A stretch of 64,000 nt of DNA from Haladaptatus salinisoli (GCF_020614375.1 NZ_CP085328.1:310001-374000), one strand, 5' to 3'. Positions 52,547-62,115 are shown, counted from the stretch's first letter. Program-made: numbers and translations. Notes: a model not told the origin generated them from the sequence alone.

Positions 52547-53425
52547 CTAGCGCTGACCGCCCTTCTGGACATTCACGTCCTCGAAGTGAACGTCGCGCGC
52601 CGTCACATCGACGGTCATGGAGCCGACGTTCTCGATCTCAGCGTCGATGGTGTCGCCGTCCGACAAGGCGCTCACGCCTTCGGGTGTTCCCGTCGTGATC
52701 ACGTCTCCGGCCTCGATGGTGGTTCCGAGCGAGGCGTACTGCACGATGTCGGCACAGGTGTACACCATGTCGCTGGTGCTGTCCTGCTGTTTGGTTTCGC
52801 CGTTGAGTTGGAGTTCCATGTCGAGGCTCTGCGGGTCGCCGACCTCATCCGGCGTCACGACGCACGGACCGATGACCGTGAACGTGTCGTAGGACTTCCG
52901 GTTGGAGCGGTCTTGATCGCCGCGAACCGAGATGTCGAGCAGGATGGTGTATCCAAAGATCTCGTCCCAGGCTTCGTCGGCGTCCACGTCCTTGACGTCT
53001 GCTCCCATCACGAACGCCAATTCGATCTCGTGATCCACGCGTCGATCCGAGAACGGGAGTTCGACGCCGTGGTCGGGACCGACGACGCTAGAGGGTGCTT
53101 TCAGGAAATATCCTTTATCCTCGATAGAGAACCACTCCTCCGTCGTGATGTCCTTGTCGGCGATGGCCTCCTCGATATGGTTTTCGTAGTTGAGGGGTGC
53201 GGCGATGACCTTCCCTGGTCGCTTTACGGGGGCCTCGACGGAAACGTCTTCCAGCCCGTAGTCGGGATCTGCGTCGGTATACTCGCTCGCATCGTAGTCG
53301 CCGCGGATGTACTCCAAGAGTGGGTCGCGGGCATCGAGTTCCAGCCTGTCAGTAAGGTCGACGACTCCGGTGTTGTCCTCGGTCAGCAGTCCTAGCCTGT
53401 TCTCGTCGAATCGAACGAATCGCAT
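52547..53425 (-). CDS. FAH-family hydrolase (fumarylpyruvate/acylpyruvate hydrolase type)
   Basis: 292 residues from ATG 53425. The fumarylacetoacetate-hydrolase fold shows PGKVIAAPLNYENHIEEAIA, FLKAPSSVVGPDHGVELPFS, the metal-ligand region DHEIELAFVMGADVKDVD, GDQDRSNRKSYDTFTVIGPC, and the closing TIEAGDVITTGTPEGVSALS. This family cleaves fumarylpyruvate or maleylpyruvate after gentisate ring opening, which fits the dioxygenase 5 kb away. No maleylpyruvate isomerase gene was seen, so direct maleylpyruvate hydrolysis is one option. The long in-frame extension past 53425 is a shadow of the E1 gene. Confidence 0.88.
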   Translation of the reverse strand: MRFVRFDENRLGLLTEDNTGVVDLTDRLELDARDPLLEYIRGDYDASEYTDADPDYGLEDVSVEAPVKRPGKVIAAPLNYENHIEEAIADKDITTEEWFSIEDKGYFLKAPSSVVGPDHGVELPFSDRRVDHEIELAFVMGADVKDVDADEAWDEIFGYTILLDISVRGDQDRSNRKSYDTFTVIGPCVVTPDEVGDPQSLDMELQLNGETKQQDSTSDMVYTCADIVQYASLGTTIEAGDVITTGTPEGVSALSDGDTIDAEIENVGSMTVDVTARDVHFEDVNVQKGGQR

Positions 53426-53641
53426 AGTTATCCGTGTGTATAGCACTGTTATAAATCTTGGCGGTACGCGCCGTCCGTCGCCCGTTCGTCTCTGCTTCGA
53501 AAGGCGAATCGGTGCCTCGGCGGCGAAGCACGGTGATCGGTTCAGGACGGTCGCCGAGTTCGAGCGTGTCGAGTTTAGGGGAGTTCCCGATGGATTTATC
53601 TCTCGACCACTTGATTCCCGAACAAAGGTGATCGACAAGCC

Positions 53642-54793
53642 ATGGGTGACGACAGTAGATTCGAAGTATCGGCTGGAACGAAACGAGGGCGAGTCTCGCA
53701 GAACGATCTCGACGTGGGACTGTTCCAGATTCTGGACCCTGACGGCTCGTACGACAGCGGGGCGGTTCCGAACCTCGACGATGACGCGTTCCAAGAGCTC
53801 TACCGCTGGATGCTCTTGGAGCGAACGTTCGACGAACGGATGGTGAAACTTCAGCGACGCGGCCAGATTGGAACCTTCGGATCCGGCCGCGGGCAAGAGG
53901 CGAGCATTATCGGATCCGGGTACGCGCTCGCGGACGGCGACTGGCTCCTCGGGATGGGGCGCGAAGCCGGCGCGATGTTCCTCCAGGGGCTGCCGATGCG
54001 AGATTTGATACTGTTCTGGCGCGGTGTTGAGGACGCGAACCGGGAGATGGCCAAACGTGATCAGATGATAGCCATCTCCATCGGGTCGCACCTCCCGCTC
54101 GTGACCGGCGCCGCGTGGGGAATGAAGCTCGCCGACGCCGATTCCGTCGTGGCGGCGTACTTCGGCGATGGAGCGAGCAGTACCGGCGCGGTGCACGAGG
54201 CGGTGAACTTCGCCGGTGTCCTCGACGCGCCGGCGGTGTTCTTCTGTCAGAACAACCAGTACGCCATCTCGACCCCATTCGAGAAGCAGACGAACGCCTA
54301 CTCGATAGCGCAGCGGGCGGTCGGATACGGAATCGATGGCATCCGCGTCGACGGAAACGACGTGCTGGCCGTGTACGAGGCCGTCTCCGAAGCGCGCGAG
54401 GCCGCCCGCGCCGGGAATCCGACGCTCGTGGAGTCGGTGACGTACCGTCGCGACGCCCACACGACCAGCGACGACCCGAGTCGGTATCGCGACGACTCTG
54501 AGGTGGAGCGGTGGCAGGAACGCGACCCGATAGCGCGGTACGAATCGTTCCTCCGCTCGGAGGGACTGTGGAGTGAAATCGATCCGGAGGCGCTCGTCGA
54601 AGAGATAAACGAGGAGTTCGACGACGCACTAGCGGCCGCAGACGAGTTCCAGGAGCGGAGCGTCGACGAGATGTTCGAGTACTTGTACGACGAACTGCCG
54701 CCGTACCTCCGGCGGCAACTGGTCGAGTTCAAGGCGTTTCTCGAGGAACGACCGGACGCGTACGACCACATCCAACAGCGGGTGAAGGGGTGA
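53642..54793 (+). CDS. 2-oxoacid dehydrogenase E1, alpha subunit
   Basis: 383 residues. The thiamine diphosphate motif begins AAYFGDGASSTGAVHEAVNF and ends FFCQNNQYAISTPFEKQT. The phosphorylation-loop-like VESVTYRRDAHTTSDDPSRY and GSGRGQEASIIGSGYALADG are family marks. With the beta subunit it decarboxylates a 2-oxo acid (pyruvate, branched-chain or acetoin type). No E2 or E3 gene follows, so lipoyl partners must be encoded elsewhere. It starts 216 bp from the divergent FAH gene. Confidence 0.92.
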   Translation: MGDDSRFEVSAGTKRGRVSQNDLDVGLFQILDPDGSYDSGAVPNLDDDAFQELYRWMLLERTFDERMVKLQRRGQIGTFGSGRGQEASIIGSGYALADGDWLLGMGREAGAMFLQGLPMRDLILFWRGVEDANREMAKRDQMIAISIGSHLPLVTGAAWGMKLADADSVVAAYFGDGASSTGAVHEAVNFAGVLDAPAVFFCQNNQYAISTPFEKQTNAYSIAQRAVGYGIDGIRVDGNDVLAVYEAVSEAREAARAGNPTLVESVTYRRDAHTTSDDPSRYRDDSEVERWQERDPIARYESFLRSEGLWSEIDPEALVEEINEEFDDALAAADEFQERSVDEMFEYLYDELPPYLRRQLVEFKAFLEERPDAYDHIQQRVKG

Positions 54794-54800
54794 CGTAACT

Positions 54801-55766
54801 GTGCAAGAGACCATCGTCGGCGCGATCAACGACGCACTGCACGCCGAAATGGCCGCGGACGACAGGGTGGTTGTCTTCGGCGAGGACGTCGCCGAAAGCG
54901 GCGGCGTTTTCCGGGCGACCGACGGGCTGAAGGACCGATTCGGCAAGGAACGAGTCACCGACACGCCCCTCTCGGAGATCGCCATCGTCGGCGGCGCGGT
55001 CGGCCTCGCAATGTACGGCTATCGCCCCGTGGCCGAGATCCAGTTCTCGGGATTCCTCCCCCCGGCGTTCGACCAACTCGTCACGCAGGCGAGCCGAATT
55101 CGCTGGCGGACGCGCGGCGAATGGACCGCACCGCTCGTCGTTCGGACACCCTACGGCGCAGGGGTCAAGGCGCTCGAACACCACTCAGAAAGCCTAGAGG
55201 GAGCGTATGGACACATTCCCGGATTGAAGGTGGTCGTCCCGAGCACGCCGCACGACGCGAAGGGACTCCTGATCGCGGCCATCCGCGATCCCGATCCGGT
55301 ACTCTTCTTGGAACCCAAGTACATCTACCGGTCGTTCAGCGGGGAACTCCCCGAGGAGTCCTACGAAGAACCGATTGGAGAGGCTGCGGTCCGACGCGAG
55401 GGAACAGAACTGACCGTGGTGTCGTGGGGAGCCATGATGGAACCGACGATGGCGGCCGTGGAGAATCTCGGCGTCGACGCCGAAGTGATCGACCTCCGTA
55501 CCGTCTCGCCGCTCGACCACGAAACGGTCGTCGAGTCGGTGAAGCGGACGGGACGAGCGTTGGTGGTGCACGAAGCGGCGCGGACGGGCGGATTCGGCTC
55601 CGAACTCGTCGCTCGCATCAACGACGATGCGCTGTACTACCTTGAAGCGCCCGTTGAACGCATCGCCGGCTTCGACATCCCTGTCCCCCTACTCTCGATG
55701 GAGGACTACTACCTCCCCAATCCGCCTCGCATCGAAGAAGGGATTCGTAGAGTTCTCGATCACTGA
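54801..55766 (+). CDS. 2-oxoacid dehydrogenase E1, beta subunit
   Basis: 321 residues from GTG 54801, seven bases after the alpha gene. The transketolase-like fold shows VVVFGEDVAESGGVFRATDG, RVTDTPLSEIAIVGGAVGLA, MYGYRPVAEIQFSGFLPPAF, RTPYGAGVKALEHHSESLEG (active-site His region), and ALVVHEAARTGGFGSELVAR. It forms the alpha2-beta2 E1 enzyme. The operon ends here; the next gene is convergent. Confidence 0.92.
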   Translation: MQETIVGAINDALHAEMAADDRVVVFGEDVAESGGVFRATDGLKDRFGKERVTDTPLSEIAIVGGAVGLAMYGYRPVAEIQFSGFLPPAFDQLVTQASRIRWRTRGEWTAPLVVRTPYGAGVKALEHHSESLEGAYGHIPGLKVVVPSTPHDAKGLLIAAIRDPDPVLFLEPKYIYRSFSGELPEESYEEPIGEAAVRREGTELTVVSWGAMMEPTMAAVENLGVDAEVIDLRTVSPLDHETVVESVKRTGRALVVHEAARTGGFGSELVARINDDALYYLEAPVERIAGFDIPVPLLSMEDYYLPNPPRIEEGIRRVLDH

Positions 55767-55798
55767 GGTCAGGCGGAGAATTAGATTTCGACTTTACT

Positions 55799-57265
55799 CT
55801 AAGGAAGGAGACCGAGATAGTTCGCAGTGTGTGCGAGCACCGCGGCGATGGGGATCAAGAGCGCCGTACGGAGCGCGAATATGACGATGAGATCGCGGAA
55901 GCGGATGGGAATATCGTTGAACATGTCCATCATCATCGGAGCCGACGCGGCGAAGAAGATTATCTGTGAGATCGCCACGATGGTGACGAAAAATCTGGCT
56001 ATCGGGCTCGTTTTCGCGACGACCGCCGCCGCGGAGACCTGCTCGATGCCGCTGATGAGTATCGCGGACGCGACTAAGTTCGAATCCGGAATCCCGAAGG
56101 CGGCGATGACGGGAGAAAGCGGCATCGCAATGAGCTGGAACACGTCGGTTTGGGCGACGAGGAGGAGCGTAACGGTGCTGATCGCGACGACGGTGCCGAG
56201 GGTGATCGCCGTAACCTTCAGCCCGTCTATCAGTCCTATCATCGCCGTCGAACCGATCCCTTCGTCCTCCGCCTCATCCAACGCCTGTCTGACGGCAAAT
56301 CGGACGTAGTCGGTCGGGGAACCGGTGAAGGAGTCTTCCGGCGACGGTTCGACGATGTACTCATCGGGAATGTTGTTGAGTGGCGGAACGCGGACGAGGA
56401 CGATTCCGCAGAGGATCACGGCGACGGCCCACGAAAGGAGGATGAGCGGGAATATCTGGAGGAGACCGACCGTCGAGACGATGACCCCGACGAATCCGAT
56501 ACTCACCGGCGCGAAGCAGGTTGCGATGATGAACACGTCGCGTTTGTGGTAGCCGCCGCGGTGGAAGACGTTGTACGTCACGTAGTAACCGACCGTGAAC
56601 GCGCCGATCCAGGATGCGAGAGAGTCGAGCGCCGCGCGGCCGGGGAGTCGGAACAGCGGGCGCATGAAGGGACGGGCCAGCGTGCCGATGAATTCGAGCC
56701 CTCCAAGTTCGACGAGCAGGTTCACGAACACCGCCCCGAGCGGGATGATGACAACGATACTCAGGACGATCGTCCCCCACACGAGACCGCCGACGAGTTT
56801 AGCGTGCAGGACGGCCGGACCGAGTTCGAAGAACAGGAGCGCTGCGAAGAAGACCCCGAGTATTCGGAGCAGTAAGAAAAGCGGCGTCGTCTTCCAGTAC
56901 TGGAGATCGATTCGTTCGGCAAACCGGTCGTCCAGCGAGATAACGCCTCGACTTCGTAGTTCCGCGACAGCCGACAGAACCCCGCCGGCCGTTATTAGTA
57001 TGAGACCGGCGACGCCAGTGAGGGTGGGGAAGGCGTCGGTGATCAATCCGGCGGCGATGTCGAACGGGACGGTGATCTGACCCTCCCACGAGACGGGTAC
57101 GAGAAAGAAGAACACTCCGAGTCCGAAGGCGAACAGGAATCGCAACGCGGGAACCCACTCGAATTCCGTCGCGTCGATGTCGTGAATCGTCTTCTCTTCC
57201 TCTCGATCTTCGTCTCGGTTCCACGTTCGCTGGCCGGTGGTCTGCCATGGCTTCTGACTGAACAT
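55799..57265 (-). CDS. YjiH-like nucleoside-recognition (Gate) domain membrane protein A
   Basis: 488 residues from ATG 57265 (MFSQKPWQTTGQRTWNRDED). About 11 membrane segments in two halves, with paired Gate-like motifs: GRAALDSLASWIGAFTVGYY then FHRGGYHKRDVFIIATCFAP, and SAPMMMDMFNDIPIRFRDLI. The family is uncharacterised; a transport role is likely. It is about half identical by eye to the protein at 60554. The copies lie on opposite strands, both close to aromatic catabolic genes, so import of an aromatic or organic acid is a reasonable guess. Confidence 0.8.
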   Translation of the reverse strand: MFSQKPWQTTGQRTWNRDEDREEEKTIHDIDATEFEWVPALRFLFAFGLGVFFFLVPVSWEGQITVPFDIAAGLITDAFPTLTGVAGLILITAGGVLSAVAELRSRGVISLDDRFAERIDLQYWKTTPLFLLLRILGVFFAALLFFELGPAVLHAKLVGGLVWGTIVLSIVVIIPLGAVFVNLLVELGGLEFIGTLARPFMRPLFRLPGRAALDSLASWIGAFTVGYYVTYNVFHRGGYHKRDVFIIATCFAPVSIGFVGVIVSTVGLLQIFPLILLSWAVAVILCGIVLVRVPPLNNIPDEYIVEPSPEDSFTGSPTDYVRFAVRQALDEAEDEGIGSTAMIGLIDGLKVTAITLGTVVAISTVTLLLVAQTDVFQLIAMPLSPVIAAFGIPDSNLVASAILISGIEQVSAAAVVAKTSPIARFFVTIVAISQIIFFAASAPMMMDMFNDIPIRFRDLIVIFALRTALLIPIAAVLAHTANYLGLLP

Positions 57266-57810
57266 GGTCGGGTATCGCAGCGGGCGTAGAAAAATGTTGT
57301 ATGTTCTCATGCAACATTTTACGGGGAGCTGTCGGAACGGTGTCCGATGGAACCAGTGGGACGAAGGGAAGTGCCCGAAACGCGGGGAGTGCGAGCGAAT
57401 TCCTGGACGGCACGGCCTGTTCTTCGCCTTCCGTACGCGGTACGACCGCGTCGAGGTCCGTCCGTGATTTCCTTCGACAAGTAATCGAGGACTCGACCGT
57501 TCATCGGTACTTCACACCGGTCGCAATTGGCGGTTTGTAGGATGCCGTGTCGAGCTACTCGCCCGCGGGCTTCCACCAGTTAGTAGTCTTCGCCGCAAGC
57601 CATTTTTTGGTCTTGGCGATCTGACAGTGTCCCTAAAGACAGTTGAAGCTCGGTCCCGCGGCGTTTTGTTTCACTTCACCCCTTCTCGCATTGTGCCGCA
57701 TCCGCCTCGATCTCCGCTTTTGCGACCACCTCCTTCGATTTAGTCACGACTGTGAGGGTGGTTTCGGTGAAATATAGACGCAGTCGGTGAAGTTAGGTCG
57801 TTGGATAGTT
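57266..57810. other. Intergenic region, possible decayed zinc protein
   Basis: 545 bp. A minus-strand frame around 57320-57576 contains HGILQTANCDRCEVPMNGRV, which faintly resembles a zinc-binding remnant, but its C-terminal part is Arg-rich and non-coding in look. No gene is called. Confidence 0.4.
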
Positions 57811-58308
57811 ATGTGGACGACCATGCAAGAGGAATTCGAAGGGATGGCCCCGACGATTGCCGAGAGCGCGTTCGTTTCGAAGATGGGTTACCTCGTCGGC
57901 GAGGTATCGGTCGCCGACCGAGCTAGCCTCTGGCCCTTCGTCTGCTTACGCGGTGACCGTGCTCCCGTCCACGTCGGAAAAGAGACGAACGTCCAAGAGT
58001 TCACTATGCTCCACGGAGCGGAGTTGGGAGACGAAGTCACGGTCGGTCACGGCGCGGTCGTAGACTTTGCAACGGTTCAGCACCATTCGCTCGTCGGAAT
58101 GCAGAGCGCCATTCTTCGAGGGGCGATTGTGGAATCCAACTGCATCGTCGCTGCGAACACCGTCGTTTTGCAGGATCAAATTATCCCAGAGGGACATCTG
58201 GCGTATGGGACGCCCGCGGAAACTAAGCCACTTACCGAAGATCAATTGGAACAAATATCGCGTACTCACGAACACTACGTCGATCTCGGTCAGCGGTTCA
58301 AATCGTAA
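57811..58308 (+). CDS. Gamma-carbonic-anhydrase-like left-handed beta-helix protein
   Basis: 165 residues from ATG 57811; 57787 and 57823 are alternatives. Hexapeptide repeats give the left-handed helix: LVGEVSVADRASLWPFVCLR, GDRAPVHVGKETNVQEFTML, GDEVTVGHGAVVDFATVQHH. Metal-ligand His residues of the family appear in TMLHG, VGHGA and QHHSLVG, and the conserved R-GD pair is present. Such proteins hydrate CO2 or, in PaaY-like members, act as thioesterases in aromatic catabolism, which would suit this cluster. It stands alone. Confidence 0.85.
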   Translation: MWTTMQEEFEGMAPTIAESAFVSKMGYLVGEVSVADRASLWPFVCLRGDRAPVHVGKETNVQEFTMLHGAELGDEVTVGHGAVVDFATVQHHSLVGMQSAILRGAIVESNCIVAANTVVLQDQIIPEGHLAYGTPAETKPLTEDQLEQISRTHEHYVDLGQRFKS

Positions 58309-58634
58309 TTATCAGTCAATCTCAATAACTTCCTAAAAAGGCTTACAAAAGCATGGGGCGAAAGTCCGCGGCTTTAGTCTTCGTCGGCGACGAATATTCG
58401 ACGGTCGATTCGATGATGCCCGAGGTTATGACGGTCACTACTGAATCGGTGAGAACTCCCAAACTACCGTAGTACGTTTCAACAGTGGCCCGCGAACGAT
58501 ACGACTACTGCACCCAACAAACGAGGGAGTGCGATCGGGGAAATGCATCTTCTCATCGGGAAACTCTCGCCTCGTCACAGTCCTGACGATCGGGAAGAGG
58601 GTGGATTTACAAGGTCTCGACATCGAATGAGTTC
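58309..58634. other. Intergenic region, no gene seen
   Basis: 326 bp. The short frame MMPEVMTVTTESVRT near 58412 resembles the start of a CBS domain but stops at once. Nothing else is supported. Confidence 0.4.
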
Positions 58635-58958
58635 ATGGTGTCAGAGACAGACATCGAAGCGGCCGCCGAGCAGCGTAACGACCTCCCAGACGCTGACGAC
58701 GTGTACGATCGCAATGAGGAGATTCCCATCACCGAACTGTTTGACGCGGTGTTCGTACAGAGCCACACCCAGTTCGAATCGTTCGACGAACTGGTCGCAG
58801 CGAGTCCCAGTAATGCCAATTCTGCCGACGAACTCGAAACGGTTCCCCACAAGGCATGGGACGAGTTCGTTGCCCAAACAACCGACTTCGAGGACGAAGA
58901 AGCGCTAGTGATGGCTGCCCGAGATCACTGGGTTAGCAAGAAATTGGATCTGGTCTGA
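58635..58958 (+). CDS. Acidic hypothetical protein
   Basis: 107 residues, very acidic, with no membrane segment or known motif. Helices are likely at SETDIEAAAEQRNDL and PHKAWDEFVAQTTDFEDEEA. Good haloarchaeal composition and clean spacing make it a likely real gene. It lies convergent with the FAD hydroxylase and has no recognised family. Confidence 0.6.
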   Translation: MVSETDIEAAAEQRNDLPDADDVYDRNEEIPITELFDAVFVQSHTQFESFDELVAASPSNANSADELETVPHKAWDEFVAQTTDFEDEEALVMAARDHWVSKKLDLV

Positions 58959-59045
58959 ACTGGTTACTCTATTCGTCGTGTCTTCGTTGACGAACCGATC
59001 GGTTCACTATCTTAAGCGCGAGAAAAAGCCGTCACCGGATGTAAT

Positions 59046-60275
59046 TCAGTAGTTCCCGGTCGAAACGATTGGCGGGGTTCCGTGAGGACCGTACGGCGCA
59101 TCGTCAAGCCACTCGCCGGCGGTCTCGAAGTGATCCGCCAGCGAGGCGGCTGCTTCCTTCCGCAGTATCGTCACCGGGCTGTCGCCTTGGAGGTACTCCA
59201 GCGCCTGACCGGCCGCGTTGAGATTGAACTCGGCGGCCTTTTCGCGGCGAGCCGCGTACAGCTCTACCTCGTCACGGATGACGGCGTCGGTTGTAGCGTT
59301 GATCGCGGCCGCAATAGCCGAGGCCGCCTCGTCCGCATCGGCAATACCGGAGTTCATACCGCGAGCGCCGAACGGTGCTAGCAGATGGGCCGCCTCTCCG
59401 GCGAGTAAGACACGGCGGTGTTCATCCACGAAGGTATCCGCCATCACCTGGAGGAAGTAATAGCTCGAGACCCACTGCAGGTTATCCTCATAGCGCTCGC
59501 CCATGATGTCGCGGACGAACTTACGCATCCGTTCGTCGTTGCTGAGTTCTTCGGGGTCGTCACCTTCGATACACTGAATGTCGAGCCTCCAGCCGCCGGT
59601 GAACGGAACGAGCAGCACGTTCCGACCGTCGGCCTCCGGGGCATCGTAGTGGAACACTCGCTCGAGTGGCAGCGGGTCATCGTCGACTTCCCCGACGTCT
59701 GCAATGATGAATGCGTTCTCGGATTGATCTCCTTCGAAGTTTGCGCCAATTTCATTGCGGACGGTTGATCCACCACCATCGGCACCGACCAAGAATTCGC
59801 CCGCCCACTTGCGACCGTCAACCGTTTCCACATGGACGCCGGTGGGAGATGTCTCCACCGTGTCGACCTCGGCATCCCAGTAGATATCGATCCCAGCCTC
59901 GTTTAGCGCGTCATGCATGTACTCTTCGGTCACGACTTGCGGGACACTGGTGAAGTGAGGGATGTCGCCTGAGCCGCCGGGTGAGCTGTATGTCCGATCG
60001 AACACTTCCTTCCCGCGGAAAAGCGTCCGTCGCGTCGGCCAGACGAGTCCTTCGTCGACGAGGTCGGTTCCGAGCCCTGGATGAATTCGCTCGAGCGTTC
60101 GGAGCGTTGACCCATGAACGTATATGGCGCGACTTCCGGATCGGTCACGATCTTCAGACTCGGCTTCGAGGATCGTCGCCTCCACTCCGCGCGCGTGCAA
60201 TGCTAATGCCGTTGTCATCCCAACCGGGCCAGCACCGGCTATCAGTACGGGCTCAGCTGTCGTCTCACCGCTCAT
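59046..60275 (-). CDS. FAD-dependent aromatic hydroxylase (MhpA/PheA-like)
   Basis: 409 residues from ATG 60275; 60299 is also in frame. FAD motifs of class A flavin monooxygenases: VLIAGAGPVGMTTALALHAR at the start, FLVGADGGGSTVRNEIGANF in the middle (DG motif), and VLLAGEAAHLLAPFGARGMN (GD-type, here GE). Group A hydroxylases add one oxygen to phenols or aroyl compounds using NAD(P)H. With gentisate dioxygenase nearby, it probably makes gentisate or gentisyl-CoA from a hydroxybenzoate or its CoA ester (inference). The 280-bp upstream region is divergent from the YjiH-like gene B. Confidence 0.88.
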   Translation of the reverse strand: MSGETTAEPVLIAGAGPVGMTTALALHARGVEATILEAESEDRDRSGSRAIYVHGSTLRTLERIHPGLGTDLVDEGLVWPTRRTLFRGKEVFDRTYSSPGGSGDIPHFTSVPQVVTEEYMHDALNEAGIDIYWDAEVDTVETSPTGVHVETVDGRKWAGEFLVGADGGGSTVRNEIGANFEGDQSENAFIIADVGEVDDDPLPLERVFHYDAPEADGRNVLLVPFTGGWRLDIQCIEGDDPEELSNDERMRKFVRDIMGERYEDNLQWVSSYYFLQVMADTFVDEHRRVLLAGEAAHLLAPFGARGMNSGIADADEAASAIAAAINATTDAVIRDEVELYAARREKAAEFNLNAAGQALEYLQGDSPVTILRKEAAASLADHFETAGEWLDDAPYGPHGTPPIVSTGNY

Positions 60276-60553
60276 AGGCGTACCGTTGGAGTAAATAGCC
60301 ATAACAGTTGTGGTCACAACATCCGTCGGGTCTCCCGCTTTCCGGTAAAGGTTCCGTTCCAAAACGCACGCGAGCGTGGCTTTTCAGGCCAACCCGTCTC
60401 GTGAAGATGCGTCTTTATTACATTAGATAGGGTTAGATAACATGGCATGCTTATTTTATGTATTTATATGATAGGCCTTAAAACGTACCTATCAGAGGCT
60501 AAACTAGCTATTTGACCGGTATTTTTATTGCCCATGAAAAATACGGTCAAATC

Positions 60554-62014
60554 ATGTTCGGTAGCACCGCGTGGGAGAATGACGAGCACGCATCCGGCGA
60601 TAGCGCTGAAGCAGGCACGAAAACCATCAAGGATGTTAGCCTCGTAAAAAAGCGGCCGAAGCCGGTATTGAAATTCGTGCTCGCATTCGGCATCGGCTCG
60701 TTCTTCTTCCTATTCCCGGTACAGTGGAACGGTCAAACTACGATTCCACTCGACGTGGTAGTCAGCATCATTCTGGAAACGTTCCCAACCCTCATCGAGT
60801 ACTTTACGTTCGGTCTGATACTCGCTGGCAGTGTTCTGACGACCGTCTCGATGGTCGACTATCACGGGATCGTGTCGATTGGCGAAGGAACAGTCGATCG
60901 ATTCGAGCTGGATTACTGGCAGACGTCGAATATTTTTTGGGCGTTCCGGATTCTCGGAGTTTTCCTCGCGATACCTATCCTTGTCGGGAGCGGTCCTGAA
61001 TGGCTACTCAGCGAGAAGACATCAGGTATTGTCTGGGGAGGTCTCCTGTTGACGATTGCGCTCGTGATTCCGATCGGCGCCGTGTTCGTCAACTTACTCG
61101 CCGAACTCGGCGGACTACAATTCGTCGGCACGCTCTCCCAGCCTGTGATGAAGCCGGTGTTCAATTTGCCCGGCCGTGCAGCGCTTGACAGTGCGGCATC
61201 GTGGCTCGGCTCGTTCAGTATCGGCTACTACCTCACGCGAAACGTGTTCGACCGCGGCGGATACAACAAACAAGAGGTCTTCGTCATCTGCACCTGCTTC
61301 GCTACCGCGAACTTAGGAACGATCGGAGCGATCGCCGCTGTACTTGAGATTCTTCACGTCTTTCCGATCGTCGTCCTCCTGTACCTGCTCAGCGTGATCT
61401 TTACGGCGATCATTCTCGTTCGAGTCCCACCGCTTTCGACCGTTCCCGATGAATTTGTCGCGGAACCCGATCCGGAACCGGAATTTAACGGACCTGTCGT
61501 TGACTACGTCCGATTTGCATTCAACGAGGCCGTCAGAACTGCCGAAGAAGGCGCCTCAATACCACGATCTGCGATTGAAGGTCTCATTGACGGGCTAAAA
61601 CTGACCGGGATGATGCTCGGTACGATTCTCACGGTCGGGATGACTGCCGTAGTTCTCAACGAGTATACGTCGGTATTCGAGGTACTGGCGACACCGCTTG
61701 TTCCCGTTCTGTCTGCGTTCGGTATTCCAGACCCACAGATGGCCGCTACGTCGCTGATCCTCGGCGGTGCGGAGATGTTCATCGGCGCAACGTTCGCAGT
61801 CGGAACTGCCCTAATTACGAGGGTCTACGTCGTAATCGTGGTGAGTGCGCAAGCGATCTTCTTCGCCGCGTCGGCTCCGATGATGGTGGATATGTTCGAC
61901 GATATCCCGATTCGATTCCGAGATCTCTTCGTATTATTTGTGATGCGGACTGCTCTTCTCATCCCAATCGCTGCAGCCCTAGTTCATGCTGCGGTATTCG
62001 TCGGACTCATATAA
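60554..62014 (+). CDS. YjiH-like nucleoside-recognition (Gate) domain membrane protein B
   Basis: 486 residues from ATG 60554. Same architecture as the copy at 55799: GRAALDSAASWLGSFSIGYY, FDRGGYNKQEVFVICTCFAT, SAPMMVDMFDDIPIRFRDLF. Sequence drift is moderate, so the duplication is old or arose by separate transfer. It sits divergent from the FAD hydroxylase and may be co-regulated with it. A transport role is probable but unproven. Confidence 0.8.
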   Translation: MFGSTAWENDEHASGDSAEAGTKTIKDVSLVKKRPKPVLKFVLAFGIGSFFFLFPVQWNGQTTIPLDVVVSIILETFPTLIEYFTFGLILAGSVLTTVSMVDYHGIVSIGEGTVDRFELDYWQTSNIFWAFRILGVFLAIPILVGSGPEWLLSEKTSGIVWGGLLLTIALVIPIGAVFVNLLAELGGLQFVGTLSQPVMKPVFNLPGRAALDSAASWLGSFSIGYYLTRNVFDRGGYNKQEVFVICTCFATANLGTIGAIAAVLEILHVFPIVVLLYLLSVIFTAIILVRVPPLSTVPDEFVAEPDPEPEFNGPVVDYVRFAFNEAVRTAEEGASIPRSAIEGLIDGLKLTGMMLGTILTVGMTAVVLNEYTSVFEVLATPLVPVLSAFGIPDPQMAATSLILGGAEMFIGATFAVGTALITRVYVVIVVSAQAIFFAASAPMMVDMFDDIPIRFRDLFVLFVMRTALLIPIAAALVHAAVFVGLI

Positions 62015-62115
62015 TTCGAAATAACGCCTCACTTTCGGTCGAACGTACTCCGAGTCAACCACATGAGCGACTATCCGAGTACAGGAGATGCCGGTGAAGA
62101 ACTGACTTGTTCGAT

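Noticed and set aside
53426-54460. Long upstream extension of the FAH gene
   Set aside because: It runs through the E1 alpha gene on the other strand. The FAH fold starts at the ATG at 53425.
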